A DNA stretch of 64,000 nucleotides, from contig NZ_CP061725.1 of NCBI RefSeq assembly GCF_014764405.1, forward strand, positions 2,914,001 through 2,978,000. The letters are read 5' to 3'. A model generated the notes under the pieces. It saw nothing but the letters and a program-made list of their open reading frames with translations. It searched no databases and had not been told where the DNA came from. The position numbers and the translations under genes are program-made. Source of the DNA: Micromonospora craniellae. Lineage in GTDB: Bacteria; Actinomycetota; Actinomycetes; Mycobacteriales; Micromonosporaceae. Numbering within the stretch: position 1 is the stretch's first letter; the number at the start of each line of letters is the position of its first letter. Below are positions 25,583 through 34,038 of the stretch, in pieces.

Positions 25583-26803
25583 TCAGGGCCAGGAGATCGT
25601 GACGGTCGTATGCCGTTTCGGGACGACCCGCACACCGGGCACCCGCGCGACCGGCACCGACGCGGGGTAAATGGTGAACTTCGCGGCAGCACCGCGCCGG
25701 TGCTCGTGATCCCACAAGCGGATCTGCTCGATCAGCGTCGCGGCGAGGCCCTCCGCGTCCACACCATGCGCGTAGACACCGAACTCATAGGTCTGCGTCT
25801 GCGGATCGACCTCACGGAACGCGACATACGCGAAGCCGTCTCGGCTCAACAGTGTTGGCGTGGCGATCGGCGACGCCGGATCAACCAAGCCGCGGGCAGC
25901 ATCGGTGCGCGCACGGCTGAGCAGGCAGAATCGGTCCAGGCTGGTGGCCAGCCACAGGAACAGCCCGTCGAAAGGCTCCATGCCGCCGAACGTCACCCCC
26001 GACCATGCCTGCACCCTGGGCAGACGCAGCGCCTCCCGCAGCCCCTCGGCCTCCACCGGCTGGTCATCGTCGAACCGCAGGCCCACCTCCTCGCCGTGCA
26101 ACGTCACCAGTCGCTCGGCCCGCGCTCCGACACCCTGCACCGCGACAAAGCCGGCCATCTCGTGCCCGACACTGACGAGATGATCGCCATCACGGACCAG
26201 CGCCAGCGAACGGCTCAATCCTCGAACCCGCAGCGGCACGACGATCCGGCCTCCCTCCGCCAGCTGAGTCCACCACGCAGGCGGCACGTCGAACACGCCA
26301 ACCGTCACGATGATCCGATCGAACGGCGCATGCTGCGGGACACCGTGCTCGGCATCGGCCAGCACGACGTTGACGTGCCCGTACCCGGCGGTGTCCAGAA
26401 ACCGGCGAGCCCGGTCGGTCACATCGGCGTCGATGTCGACCGTCGTGACCTCACCATCCGGCCCGACCAGCTCCGCCATCAACGCCGCGTTGTAACCCCC
26501 AGAACCGATCTCCAGGCATCGCATCCCCGGGCCGATCTGCGCTTGTTCCAACATCACCGCCTGCAACCACGGCGCCGAAACCGAGCTGATCGTCACTCCA
26601 TGCTCATCGCGCTTCGTGCGGACGATGTCGTTCGCGTACGCCTCTTGCAGCGGCACCTCGGGAGCGAACAAGTGCCGGGGTACCGTCCGGAACGCTGCCG
26701 CCACCTCCAACGATGCGATCGAGCCCGCAGTCACAAGTTCCTCGACCAGTGCATGCCGCAGAGCGTCTGCCTGTGCCGAGTCAGCAACGGCCGCATTCGC
26801 CAC
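25583..26803 (-). CDS. Methyltransferase, FxLD lanthipeptide system (PCMT-like)
   Basis: 406-residue SAM methyltransferase related to protein-L-isoaspartate O-methyltransferase. The PCMT-like part carries TVPRHLFAPE, ISSVSAPWLQAVMLEQAQ and motif I CLEIGSGGYNAAL, plus IIVTVGVFDVPPAWWTQLAEGGRIVVPL; a C-terminal extension of about 190 residues is typical of lanthipeptide-associated members. Related LanS-type enzymes methylate a core Asp and lead to isoaspartate or succinimide. The GTG start at 26803 is chosen for its CGGGAGGAT ribosome site. It is the first gene of the operon, 57 bases before the precursor gene. Confidence 0.92.
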   Translation of the reverse strand: MANAAVADSAQADALRHALVEELVTAGSIASLEVAAAFRTVPRHLFAPEVPLQEAYANDIVRTKRDEHGVTISSVSAPWLQAVMLEQAQIGPGMRCLEIGSGGYNAALMAELVGPDGEVTTVDIDADVTDRARRFLDTAGYGHVNVVLADAEHGVPQHAPFDRIIVTVGVFDVPPAWWTQLAEGGRIVVPLRVRGLSRSLALVRDGDHLVSVGHEMAGFVAVQGVGARAERLVTLHGEEVGLRFDDDQPVEAEGLREALRLPRVQAWSGVTFGGMEPFDGLFLWLATSLDRFCLLSRARTDAARGLVDPASPIATPTLLSRDGFAYVAFREVDPQTQTYEFGVYAHGVDAEGLAATLIEQIRLWDHEHRRGAAAKFTIYPASVPVARVPGVRVVPKRHTTVTISWP

Positions 26804-27224
26804 TACAGATCCTCCCGTACTTAAGGTCACCGAAAGTTACGACCATAGCGATCCTGGATGCCGCAGCGAGGCCACGGAGCAGCCGAGGACCGCAGGGACG
26901 TAGATGGTCGGAGGCGATGACCAGGCAGATCGCCCCGCCGCGCCATCACACCCGTCCAGGTAACCGACTGCCGCATAAACCATTACAGAACGCGATGGGC
27001 GCGGGAATACCGACCTCCGGTCCGACCTCGCATGCCGCTCGGGGGTCAGTAGTGGCATCGAGTGGGCCAGAGGTACCGGACCTTCGCCCTCCAGGCTTAC
27101 AGCCGATGGGTTGCCGTTGGCAGCGGGGCGATCGCGGTTCGTCGTACCGGCGAGCCGCCAGGCGACACGGATGATCGAGCACCCGACCAGACGGCTCGGC
27201 GAGCCAAGGAAGGAGAATAGGGCG
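26804..27224. other. Divergent promoter region of the lanthipeptide operon
   Basis: About 420 bases between the leftward FxLD-system operon and the rightward APH-fold gene. No credible coding frame. It must contain promoters for both units. Leftward, a TATGGT-like -10 lies near 26846 but without a convincing -35. I found no clear operator palindrome. Confidence 0.45.
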
Positions 27225-28094
27225 GTGCGCGCGGAAGAGGCGATCAACGTAGTGAGATCAGCAGCCACCAGGGCTGGCATCCCGGCTCATGATGCCGCAA
27301 TAGTGCGAGTTGGCGAGAACGGCGTGGTCTTGCTGCCAGCCGCCGGCGTGCTGGCAAGAGTGGTGCCAATTCGGACCATCGGAACAGAATTTCGCCGTGA
27401 GACCGACGTCGCTGCCTGGCTGGCAGAACAGCAGGTGCCCGTGGTTCGCCCCGTACGACCGGAACCCATCACCATCGGACAGCATGTGGTGTCCTTATGG
27501 GAGTACCTTCCCGATAGCCGGCCGGCCGACCTGGTCACGCTCGCCGAATCCTTGCGTCACCTTCATTCCGTCCCCCTGCCGACGAATCTGCTACCCCAAC
27601 TGACACCGTTTGATAGGTTCGAGGAGCGGCTAACATCAGGAGTCGACCTCGATCCCAACGACCATGCCCTTTTGTGCCAACTTCGCGACGAACTCTCGAC
27701 ACAGTGGGCACTTACAGTATTCGCTATCGGGGACGCCGTCCTGCATGGCGACGCTCACATGGACAATCTTCTGGTCACGGACAGCGGACGGATAGCGTTC
27801 GTGGACCTGGAAACGGTGTGTATCGGGCCGCCAGAATGGGACCTGACCCTGACCGCCCTCTACTATGAGTGCGGATGGTACTCGGAGGAGGATTACCGCA
27901 GATTCGTCCTAACGTACGGATTCGACGTTCGCCGCAGCCCATCGTGGCCGATGCTGCGGCTGATTCGCATGCTGAGGATGACCCTTTGGCTCGCCCAGTC
28001 GGCAGACAATGACCCGCAGCGACGGCGTCAGCTAAGACACCGCATCAACACGCTGCGAGACGGAAGCGCACCTACCGGCTGGACCGGCTACTGA
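27225..28094 (+). CDS. APH-fold phosphotransferase family protein
   Basis: 289-residue protein of the aminoglycoside phosphotransferase family. The catalytic loop is VLHGDAHMDNLLV (H-G-D-x-H-x-x-N) near residue 200, followed by IAFVDLETVCIGPPEWDLT as the metal-binding D-x-E/D segment; N-lobe strands precede them. The GTG start at 27225 has AAGGAG upstream; the open frame extends further but is unlikely to be translated. It is divergent from the lanthipeptide operon, and its end overlaps the convergent regulator gene by seven bases. Substrate unknown: resistance, small-molecule kinase or cluster-linked roles are all possible. Confidence 0.85.
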   Translation: MRAEEAINVVRSAATRAGIPAHDAAIVRVGENGVVLLPAAGVLARVVPIRTIGTEFRRETDVAAWLAEQQVPVVRPVRPEPITIGQHVVSLWEYLPDSRPADLVTLAESLRHLHSVPLPTNLLPQLTPFDRFEERLTSGVDLDPNDHALLCQLRDELSTQWALTVFAIGDAVLHGDAHMDNLLVTDSGRIAFVDLETVCIGPPEWDLTLTALYYECGWYSEEDYRRFVLTYGFDVRRSPSWPMLRLIRMLRMTLWLAQSADNDPQRRRQLRHRINTLRDGSAPTGWTGY

Positions 28095-29458
28095 AGCTGC
28101 GCGCTCACCGTCGTCGCCAAGTGCGCCCGCACTGCCGAAAGCTCATCCGCAAGGTTCGGCCCCGGATCGGCTTCCGCGAGAATCGAATCAAGGACCCGAA
28201 GGTCATCGCGCAGTCGGGCGGAGTGAACACCATCAGCGTCTGCCAGACCCACCCGTACCGACTTCAACGCCTCGCTCAGGCTTTCGCTACGCACCTGCAA
28301 GCAGGCAATTCGAGTCATAGTGAGGGCCCGCGATCTGGCAGTCTCCACCGGATGCAAAAAGTACGCCGACTGCAACCGGTCTATCGTCTCGGCCATCTTC
28401 TTGCGGTCATTGCCCGTCACAAAAATATCAAACAGGGCATGTCCGGCATCGCCAAGAATCTGGCCGGCATCAGCGTAATAGCCCCACACAGGATCTTTGA
28501 TCCCGGCCGACGGGCTTGCCGAGAACTCCTCATCACATTGCCCTACGGCTCGGACACAGGCCGGCCCATCATGATTCCTCGCGTAGGCACGAGCCTCCAC
28601 GATGTGAACCGCAGCGCGTCCAAGCGGAGGAAGATCACGCCAATCTGGCCGAACGAGTTCGATTACCTCAAGAGCATCGGATACCTGTCCACGATAAGAC
28701 AGATGCCTGCTCAGCGTAGTGGCAGTGTGGGCCCGCTGCTGCACATCCCCAGCCTCGCTGGCAAGTTGGATCGCAGTGATCAGATATCGCTGGGCAATAT
28801 CAGGCTCCTCGCCCGAGTCGAAGCACGCCCACCCGGCAAGGTCGCCAAGTCGGGCCGCCATCGAAAGCCATGCCTGATGCACCGACTCAACGGCGAGCGC
28901 CTGGCGGGCGACTCGGCAGGCCCATTCGAGTTGCCCGGCCATCGCCGCACGAGCGAGTCCACCCCCATGCTGATGGTCCCAGTCCTCAAACAAGGCGATG
29001 CTGCGTTGCAGCGCCTCGACATGAGGCCACTCGATCTTGGCCGGTGCCCGCAAGCCCAACATCCACGGTCCCGGCAGGTCCCCGAGGCCCCCGGCCCCAC
29101 GACCGAGCCATGCAGCCGTCAACTGCCCGAGATCGGACTTAGGACCGTCGGTACGCCGAGGGCTGTAGAGGCCAAGGTCGACGTCGGTAGCGGCTGACAG
29201 AACATGCCGCAGCGCGGCCCGACGCTCCTCGCTAGGCCACCGGTGTTCCCCACGCTCCAGCTTGCCCACCCAGCGGTGATCGACGTACTGGGGAGTTAGG
29301 TTCTGCTTCGGATACAGAGCATCGAGCGCTACGTTGGTGGCATCGGCCAACTCGGCTCGAGACATACATTGCCCGAGCCGCCTGGGTGACGGCAGCCGTT
29401 GACGGGCTTCAGCCAACAGCGTGTTGGGCATGATCAGCGTCTCCGGATGACGAGGCAC
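28088..29458 (-). CDS. XRE-type regulator with TPR-like C-terminal region
   Basis: 456-residue protein. The N-terminal helix-turn-helix region includes MSRAELADATNVAL and YVDHRWVGKLERGEHRWP, the W-x-x-x-L-E-R-G-x-x-R-W pattern of actinomycete XRE/TPR regulators. The remaining 350 residues are helical repeats (for example AHTATTLSRHLSYRGQVSDALE and RALTMTRIACLQVRSESLSEA) resembling TPRs that sense a ligand or peptide. The GTG at 29458 has GGGAGGAG about seven bases upstream. It may control the adjacent lanthipeptide or APH genes (inference from position only). Confidence 0.8.
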   Translation of the reverse strand: MPRHPETLIMPNTLLAEARQRLPSPRRLGQCMSRAELADATNVALDALYPKQNLTPQYVDHRWVGKLERGEHRWPSEERRAALRHVLSAATDVDLGLYSPRRTDGPKSDLGQLTAAWLGRGAGGLGDLPGPWMLGLRAPAKIEWPHVEALQRSIALFEDWDHQHGGGLARAAMAGQLEWACRVARQALAVESVHQAWLSMAARLGDLAGWACFDSGEEPDIAQRYLITAIQLASEAGDVQQRAHTATTLSRHLSYRGQVSDALEVIELVRPDWRDLPPLGRAAVHIVEARAYARNHDGPACVRAVGQCDEEFSASPSAGIKDPVWGYYADAGQILGDAGHALFDIFVTGNDRKKMAETIDRLQSAYFLHPVETARSRALTMTRIACLQVRSESLSEALKSVRVGLADADGVHSARLRDDLRVLDSILAEADPGPNLADELSAVRAHLATTVSAQLQ

Positions 29459-29559
29459 TGACTCTCCTCCCTGCGGGCCCGACGAGGGACCCGAGCCGAC
29501 AGCGATGTCTGTAGGGACCCGATCTCTAGGCTTAAGAACCTATGGGGTCGATCTGTCTG

Positions 29560-29831
29560 CTACGACGCAAGGTTCTTGTGCGCGGCGTGGCGGGGTCCCT
29601 GCCCGGGACATAGCACGGTGTAGGTGCGTAGCCAGCTGCGATGTAGAGCCGGAGCGCACGGTCATCGTGCCGAACGGTTTCCCACTGGATGGGCCGGGAC
29701 CCCCGTCGGTCTGAGCGTTCCGTTCGAGCTGTCGCAGGATACTGCGTCCTAGCTATGTAGCCCGTAGCCGCGCAGTTCCGGGCGGACGTACATGCATTTG
29801 ATCTTTGCATGGCCAGCGTCGGTGCGGCGCC
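29560..29831 (-). pseudogene. Decayed GNAT acetyltransferase remnant A
   Basis: Minus-strand pieces of a GNAT C-terminal half in at least three frames: DAGHAKIKCMYVRPELRGYGL, then SILRQLERNAQTDG, then QWETVRHDDRALRLYIAAGYA and AAHKNLAS before a stop. Together they give the normal acetyl-CoA-binding region and C-terminus, but frameshifts break it. It is paralogous to the remnant at 33886-34038 (LETGRHNDRALRLYAAAGYA). The N-terminal half is not recognisable. Confidence 0.7.
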
Positions 29832-29923
29832 ATCCGCCGCAGTATCGAGGAGCCCTTGGTGCACGGGATCAGACATCGACTACTCCCATAGTCCACGTGC
29901 TGGCGTGGTCACGGTTGAGTTGG

Positions 29924-30742
29924 TTAGCTGACCGGAGGTAGACGCAGGGTTGCGGCGAGGGCCGAGTGGTCGGACAGGGCCTGAGTACGGGGGGCGTGGA
30001 GGTAGTGGCAGTTGAGCAGGCCCGGCAGGTCGTGGGTGGTGCAGAAGAGGTGGTCGAAGCGGTAGCCGAGACCGGCGCGACCGAACCAGGAGTGCTCGTC
30101 GGCGTCAGGGTGTCGATGACGGAAGCCGTCTGAGAATCCCGCGTCGGTGAACGCTCGGTAGAAGTCGTACTCCCAGACGCCGAACACGCGGTGGTGGGGT
30201 TGGTGGCCGGGTTCGAGGACGTTGAGGTCGCCAGCGATGAGGACCGGCAGGCCGGTGAACGCGCCGCGAAGGTGTGGCAGCAGGGTCGCGATCTCGGTCT
30301 GGAAGGCGCGCTTGGCGACGTTGCGGTGGGCTTTCGGGCCCCGGGAGGGCACGTACAAACCGGCTATGGCTAAGGCAACACGGCCGGAGAGAGCGATGCT
30401 CGCGGTAACGAGTCGACCTGGGTAGGCGCCGCTGTACAGGTGGTCGGCGGCGGTCAGCGTCCCGACTCGGGTCGCGAGCAGCGTGCGATAGTCGCCGGTC
30501 GGTGCGGGACAGAGCACGGCGTAGCCGTGGTCGGCCAGCAAGGCAGCGTGCGCGTCGCCACTGGCGGGTACCTCGGTGAGGACCACGATGTCGGCACCGT
30601 CGCGCGCGGTGAGCCAATCGATCTGCCGGCGGGCCCGAGCAGCGGAGGCGTGCTGAACGTTCCAGGTGATCAGGCTGACGACGTCGGTCCGCGCCGGCAG
30701 GCGGGTACGAGTCTGAGTGAACAGCGAGGGTTGGTAGGTCAC
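29924..30742 (-). CDS. Endonuclease/exonuclease/phosphatase family protein
   Basis: 272-residue EEP-superfamily metal-dependent phosphohydrolase. Signature segments in order: VVSLITWNVQHAS (Asn ligand), DIVVLTEVPASG (Glu ligand), GLPVLIAGDLNVLEPG (G-D-x-N), YRFDHLFCT and ALSDHSALAATL (the terminal S-D-H). Catalytic residues appear complete. Substrate may be nucleic acid or a phosphoester; unknown. The GTG at 30742 is preferred, four bases after the aldo/keto reductase stop with GGAGGG upstream, so the two genes formed an operon before the reductase was broken. Confidence 0.87.
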   Translation of the reverse strand: MTYQPSLFTQTRTRLPARTDVVSLITWNVQHASAARARRQIDWLTARDGADIVVLTEVPASGDAHAALLADHGYAVLCPAPTGDYRTLLATRVGTLTAADHLYSGAYPGRLVTASIALSGRVALAIAGLYVPSRGPKAHRNVAKRAFQTEIATLLPHLRGAFTGLPVLIAGDLNVLEPGHQPHHRVFGVWEYDFYRAFTDAGFSDGFRHRHPDADEHSWFGRAGLGYRFDHLFCTTHDLPGLLNCHYLHAPRTQALSDHSALAATLRLPPVS

Positions 30743-30746
30743 CGGC

Positions 30747-31243
30747 TTACCGCCCTCCGTCGGCGGCTTCATCGAGGAACACCTGTCCGGTGCTGTCAAG
30801 GCGTCGTTGGACCCTCCCCATCACCGCGCGGGCGGCGGTGAGGATGTCCTCGTCGGGTGGTTGGGGGCCGAGACAGGTCAGGTTTCTTAGCACCTGGTCG
30901 GGATGGGTGAAACCGACCAGCACCGCCGCCTGCTGCGATCGTGAGAGGCACGACCAGAGCGCGACTCGGATGAAGTCGCGCGGTCCGACCGGGCTGTCGG
31001 TCCAGGGGCGAGTCGGGTCGCGGACGAGTAGCGTGCGTAGTTCGTCGAGGCCCTCGTTGATCGCCGCGGTGGCGTTCGGGTCGGTGAACCAGCGTTTGCG
31101 GGTGCGATGGTCACCATCGCCGAACGTGCGCTGCCCGCTACGCGGGTGAGCGCCGGTGAGCAGGCCCTGACCGAGCGGCTTGTTGATCAGTACACCCACC
31201 TGATGAGCTTCGGCGAAGGCGAAGAGACCCGCCGAGCGATCAG
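30747..31243 (-). pseudogene. Aldo/keto reductase, 3' part cut off by IS1380 copy 2
   Basis: C-terminal portion of an aldo/keto reductase: RSAGLFAFAEAHQVGVLINK, then GFTHPDQVLRNL (the late-barrel strand that binds NADP) and a helical tail ending DEAADGGR. The upstream portion lies at 32947-33590. Excising the IS and one TCAG restores an unbroken frame NLLTPSDRSAGLFAFA. Without the N-terminal barrel this fragment cannot be active. Confidence 0.9.
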
Positions 31244-32946
31244 CCTCCCCGAGTCAGAGGCGATTTGACTGATCGAGGGCGATAAACGAAAGGTGCTCCT
31301 GACCTGCAAGGATTTGGGTGTCGAGTCCATGTCCACAGCAGAAGCGGGTGCACCTTTCTGGTGAGTAAGGGTAGCGGGTGGGATCAGCGGCTGGTCGTCG
31401 GCGCGGGCGGGAAGGGTCTGGTCGGTCACGCGGGTGCGGTCCTGCTGCGCAAATGCGCAGATCGGACCGGTCTGACCAGCGGTTTGAACAAGGTGCTACC
31501 GCGCGGCAAGGGCCCTGGGTGGTGGGATCGCGGCACGGTCCTGGTCTCACTCGCGGTCGCGATCGTGCTCGGCGCCACGAGCATGTCCGACATCGCGGTC
31601 CTCGCCCATCAGGGATTGGTCTTCGGTGATCGGCCGTCGGAGCCAACCGTCCGGCGAGCGTTGGCCGGTCTCGACGAGACCGCGCTGAAACGGATCGGCA
31701 AAGCGCGGGCGAAGGTCCGCGCTCACGTATGGGCCCTGCTCGCCCGCCGCCCGCAAGGGTTCCCGTGGCTGACGGTGGCGGGCAAGCTGCTGTCCGGGTG
31801 GGTGGTCATCGATCTGGACGCCACCCTGATCACCGCTCACTCACCGAAGCAGGGTGCGGCGGCCACGTTCAAGAAGGGTTTCGGGTTCCATCCGCTCGGT
31901 GCGTGGTGTGCGAACACCGCGGAATGCCTGGCCATGCTGCTGCGGCCCGGCAGTGCCGGCTCGAATACGGTCGCCGATCACATCCGGGTTCTCGGTGAGG
32001 CGATCGCTCAGTTGCCGGTCGCCTACCGGCGCAAGATTCTGATCAGGGTCGATGGGGCCGGTGCCACCCACGACCTGCTCGAGCACATCGAGGCGATGAA
32101 CCGGCTGTGGCGCAGCGTGAAGTTCACCGTCGGCTGGACGATCACCGACGCCGACGAGATCGCGATCGAGCAACTGCCTGCTGAAGCGTGGACCGACGGC
32201 CTCGCCCAGGACGGCACGGCCGTCGACACCGCGCATGTCGCGGAACTGACCGGCCTCAACCAGCGCCTGGAGAACTGGAACGGCCGGCTACGGCTGCTCG
32301 TGCGGCGCACGAAGCCGTCGGCCCGGCACGCGAAGAATCTCACCGCGCTGGAGAAGCGGACCGGCTGGCGGTACGCGATCGTCGCCACCAACATCAGCCG
32401 GATCGCCGGGGTGCCGGGCTCGCACCAGCCGCAATGGATCGACGCTTTGCATCGTTCGCACGCAGGAGTGGAAGACAAGGTGCGCACGAACAAGGCCATG
32501 GGCCTGCGGAACCTGCCGTCGAAGGCCTGGACCGTCAACCGCGGCTGGGTCCTCGCCGCCAACATCGCCGCGGACATCACTTCCTGGACCCGGTTGCTCG
32601 GCCTGCACGACCAGGACGACCTCGCCCACGCCGAACCCGCAACACTGCGTTACCGGCTGCTGCACCTGCCCGCGAAACTGGCCGCCCACGCCCGCCGGCG
32701 TGTCCTGTCCATCCCCGAGACCTGGCCGTGGGCCGACGCGTTCACCCTCTGCTGGCAGCGCCTCACCCTGCTACCACTGACAACCTGACCCTGGACCCCT
32801 GTACCTACCAGTAGAAAGACCGTGACCGAGCCCGGAGAACTCGCGCTTCCACAGCGACACGTGGCGATATCACACCCAAACCGGGTGGACAAAACGGTCA
32901 AGCCGAAACGGTCAGGCAGGGAGCAAGACCCTCTGACGGATCGAGG
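31244..32946 (+). mobile_element. IS1380-family insertion sequence, copy 2
   Basis: 1703-bp copy with the same ends and gene as the element at 12656-14358, in the same orientation. It is flanked by its own 4-bp duplication TCAG at 31240-31243 and 32947-32950, which differs from the CTGG of copy 1. The two therefore inserted independently. It splits an aldo/keto reductase gene. The two direct copies enclose 16.9 kb that includes the lanthipeptide operon, so recombination between them could delete it. Confidence 0.94.
31361..32788 (+). CDS. IS1380-family DDE transposase, copy 2
   Basis: 475-residue transposase whose translation matches that of copy 1 along its whole length, with the same GTG start overlapping the 11-codon leader frame (ATG 31329). 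No substitutions were noticed, which implies recent transposition. Candidate catalytic segments are VIDLDATLI and ILIRVDGAGATHD. Confidence 0.92.
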   Translation: MSKGSGWDQRLVVGAGGKGLVGHAGAVLLRKCADRTGLTSGLNKVLPRGKGPGWWDRGTVLVSLAVAIVLGATSMSDIAVLAHQGLVFGDRPSEPTVRRALAGLDETALKRIGKARAKVRAHVWALLARRPQGFPWLTVAGKLLSGWVVIDLDATLITAHSPKQGAAATFKKGFGFHPLGAWCANTAECLAMLLRPGSAGSNTVADHIRVLGEAIAQLPVAYRRKILIRVDGAGATHDLLEHIEAMNRLWRSVKFTVGWTITDADEIAIEQLPAEAWTDGLAQDGTAVDTAHVAELTGLNQRLENWNGRLRLLVRRTKPSARHAKNLTALEKRTGWRYAIVATNISRIAGVPGSHQPQWIDALHRSHAGVEDKVRTNKAMGLRNLPSKAWTVNRGWVLAANIAADITSWTRLLGLHDQDDLAHAEPATLRYRLLHLPAKLAAHARRRVLSIPETWPWADAFTLCWQRLTLLPLTT

Positions 32947-33590
32947 TCAGAGGGGGTCAGCAGGTTGTCGCGTACGGCAAGAATGTCGGGACGGATCACA
33001 CCGAAGAGGCGGTGAAACCGTGCGATCTTGTCATCGCGCTGGTCGGGTGCAGTGGTGAACCGGTCGAGAGCATAGCGATGAGGACCACGCATCCCCACCG
33101 CTCGGATCAGCCCCTCAGCGCGAAGCTCACGCATCATCGCCGCCGCAGCTTCCAAATACTGATCATCCGGCCCGAAGCTGTTGTGGTGCAGGAAGTAGAT
33201 GTCCAGGTAATCGGTGCCGAGGTTGTCAAGACTCTGCGCCAACTGGCGGCGCATATGTCGTGGCTCATAACCGTGCGCTGCGGTGCCCGCGAAGTAGCCG
33301 ACCTTGGAAACGAGCACCAGGTCCTCTCGGCCCACCTCTGACACCAGACCACCGAGAAGGCGTTCGGAATGACCATGCCCATAGACATCGGCGGTATCGA
33401 ACAACCTCGCCCCCAGCGCGTATGCCCGCCGAAGCCCCTCTACGGAGGCGGCGTCGGTGCCGGTGGACCAGCCCATGGGAAGACCGAGGTTATGGTCGGG
33501 TCCACCGATCGCCCAGCAGCCGATGCCAAGGGCAGGCACGGCCATACCGGTGCGACCAAGTATCCGCTGCGGCAGTGCCGTGAGGTCCAT
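32947..33590 (-). pseudogene. Aldo/keto reductase, 5' part
   Basis: N-terminal about 213 residues of an aldo/keto reductase. It has the start strand RILGRTGMAVPALGIGCW, the catalytic Asp/Tyr segment LFDTADVYGHGHSERLLG, the Lys strand DLVLVSKVGYF and the His strand DYLDIYFLHHN, so the catalytic tetrad is visible. It ends at the IS junction with RDNLLTPSD. ATG 33590 has GGAGG five bases upstream. The rest of the gene is at 30747-31243. Confidence 0.9.
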
Positions 33591-33885
33591 ACAGCCTCCG
33601 AAGGAAGCGGGCCGCAGTTCGAGGGCCCGAATCGTAGCAGTGGACGGCATCACCGTTAATTAGCAACGACCTCTGCCGTCGAGCCTGCTGGCAGAGTCCG
33701 GCACTTAACACTGCCGCACCCGAGCAGCGTCCCTGCGGTACAGCGGACGACTCTCGTCCGATCCCCAGTGATGTGATTCTGCCTCCGAGGGGTGCGGCTG
33801 GGAACGCCAAGACGTACAAGTTCTGTGCTGGTCCTGTACTACCCCCGAGCCAAATGGAGCACCGGGAATCGGCCGCAGGGCTCTC
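33591..33885. other. Intergenic region
   Basis: Nearly 300 bases upstream of the broken aldo/keto reductase. Only short frames without protein-like composition are present. The promoter of the former reductase-EEP operon should lie here; I cannot point to specific elements. Confidence 0.4.
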
Positions 33886-34038
33886 CTACAGTGTAAGGCT
33901 CCTGTGCATGGCACGGTTGATGGCAGGATCCCGGCCCGGGACATAGGACGCTGTGGGTGCATAGCCGGCTGCGGCGTAGAGCCGAAGGGCGCGGTCGTTA
34001 TGTCGGCCGGTTTCCAACTGGGGGACTGTAAAGACAAC
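33886..34038 (-). pseudogene. GNAT acetyltransferase remnant B, truncated by ISL3
   Basis: A 50-codon minus-strand frame ending in TAG at 33886 encodes VFTVPQLETGRHNDRALRLY, AAAGYAPTASYVPGRDPA and INRAMHRSLTL, the C-terminus of a GNAT enzyme. It is cut at 34038 by the ISL3-family element. The sequence beyond the other IS end does not continue the gene, so the N-terminal half has been lost. It is closely similar to remnant A at 29560-29831. Confidence 0.7.

Noticed and set aside
25527..25715. N-terminal extension of the lanthipeptide precursor to 122 residues
   Set aside because: The extra 63 residues overlap the methyltransferase gene and are Arg/Ala/Gly-rich; a ribosome site sits in front of the internal ATG at 25526.
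12656..32946. Composite transposon made of the two IS1380 copies
   Set aside because: Each copy has its own 4-bp duplication (CTGG and TCAG) and each interrupts a different, rejoinable gene. A composite transposition would leave one duplication at the outer ends only.
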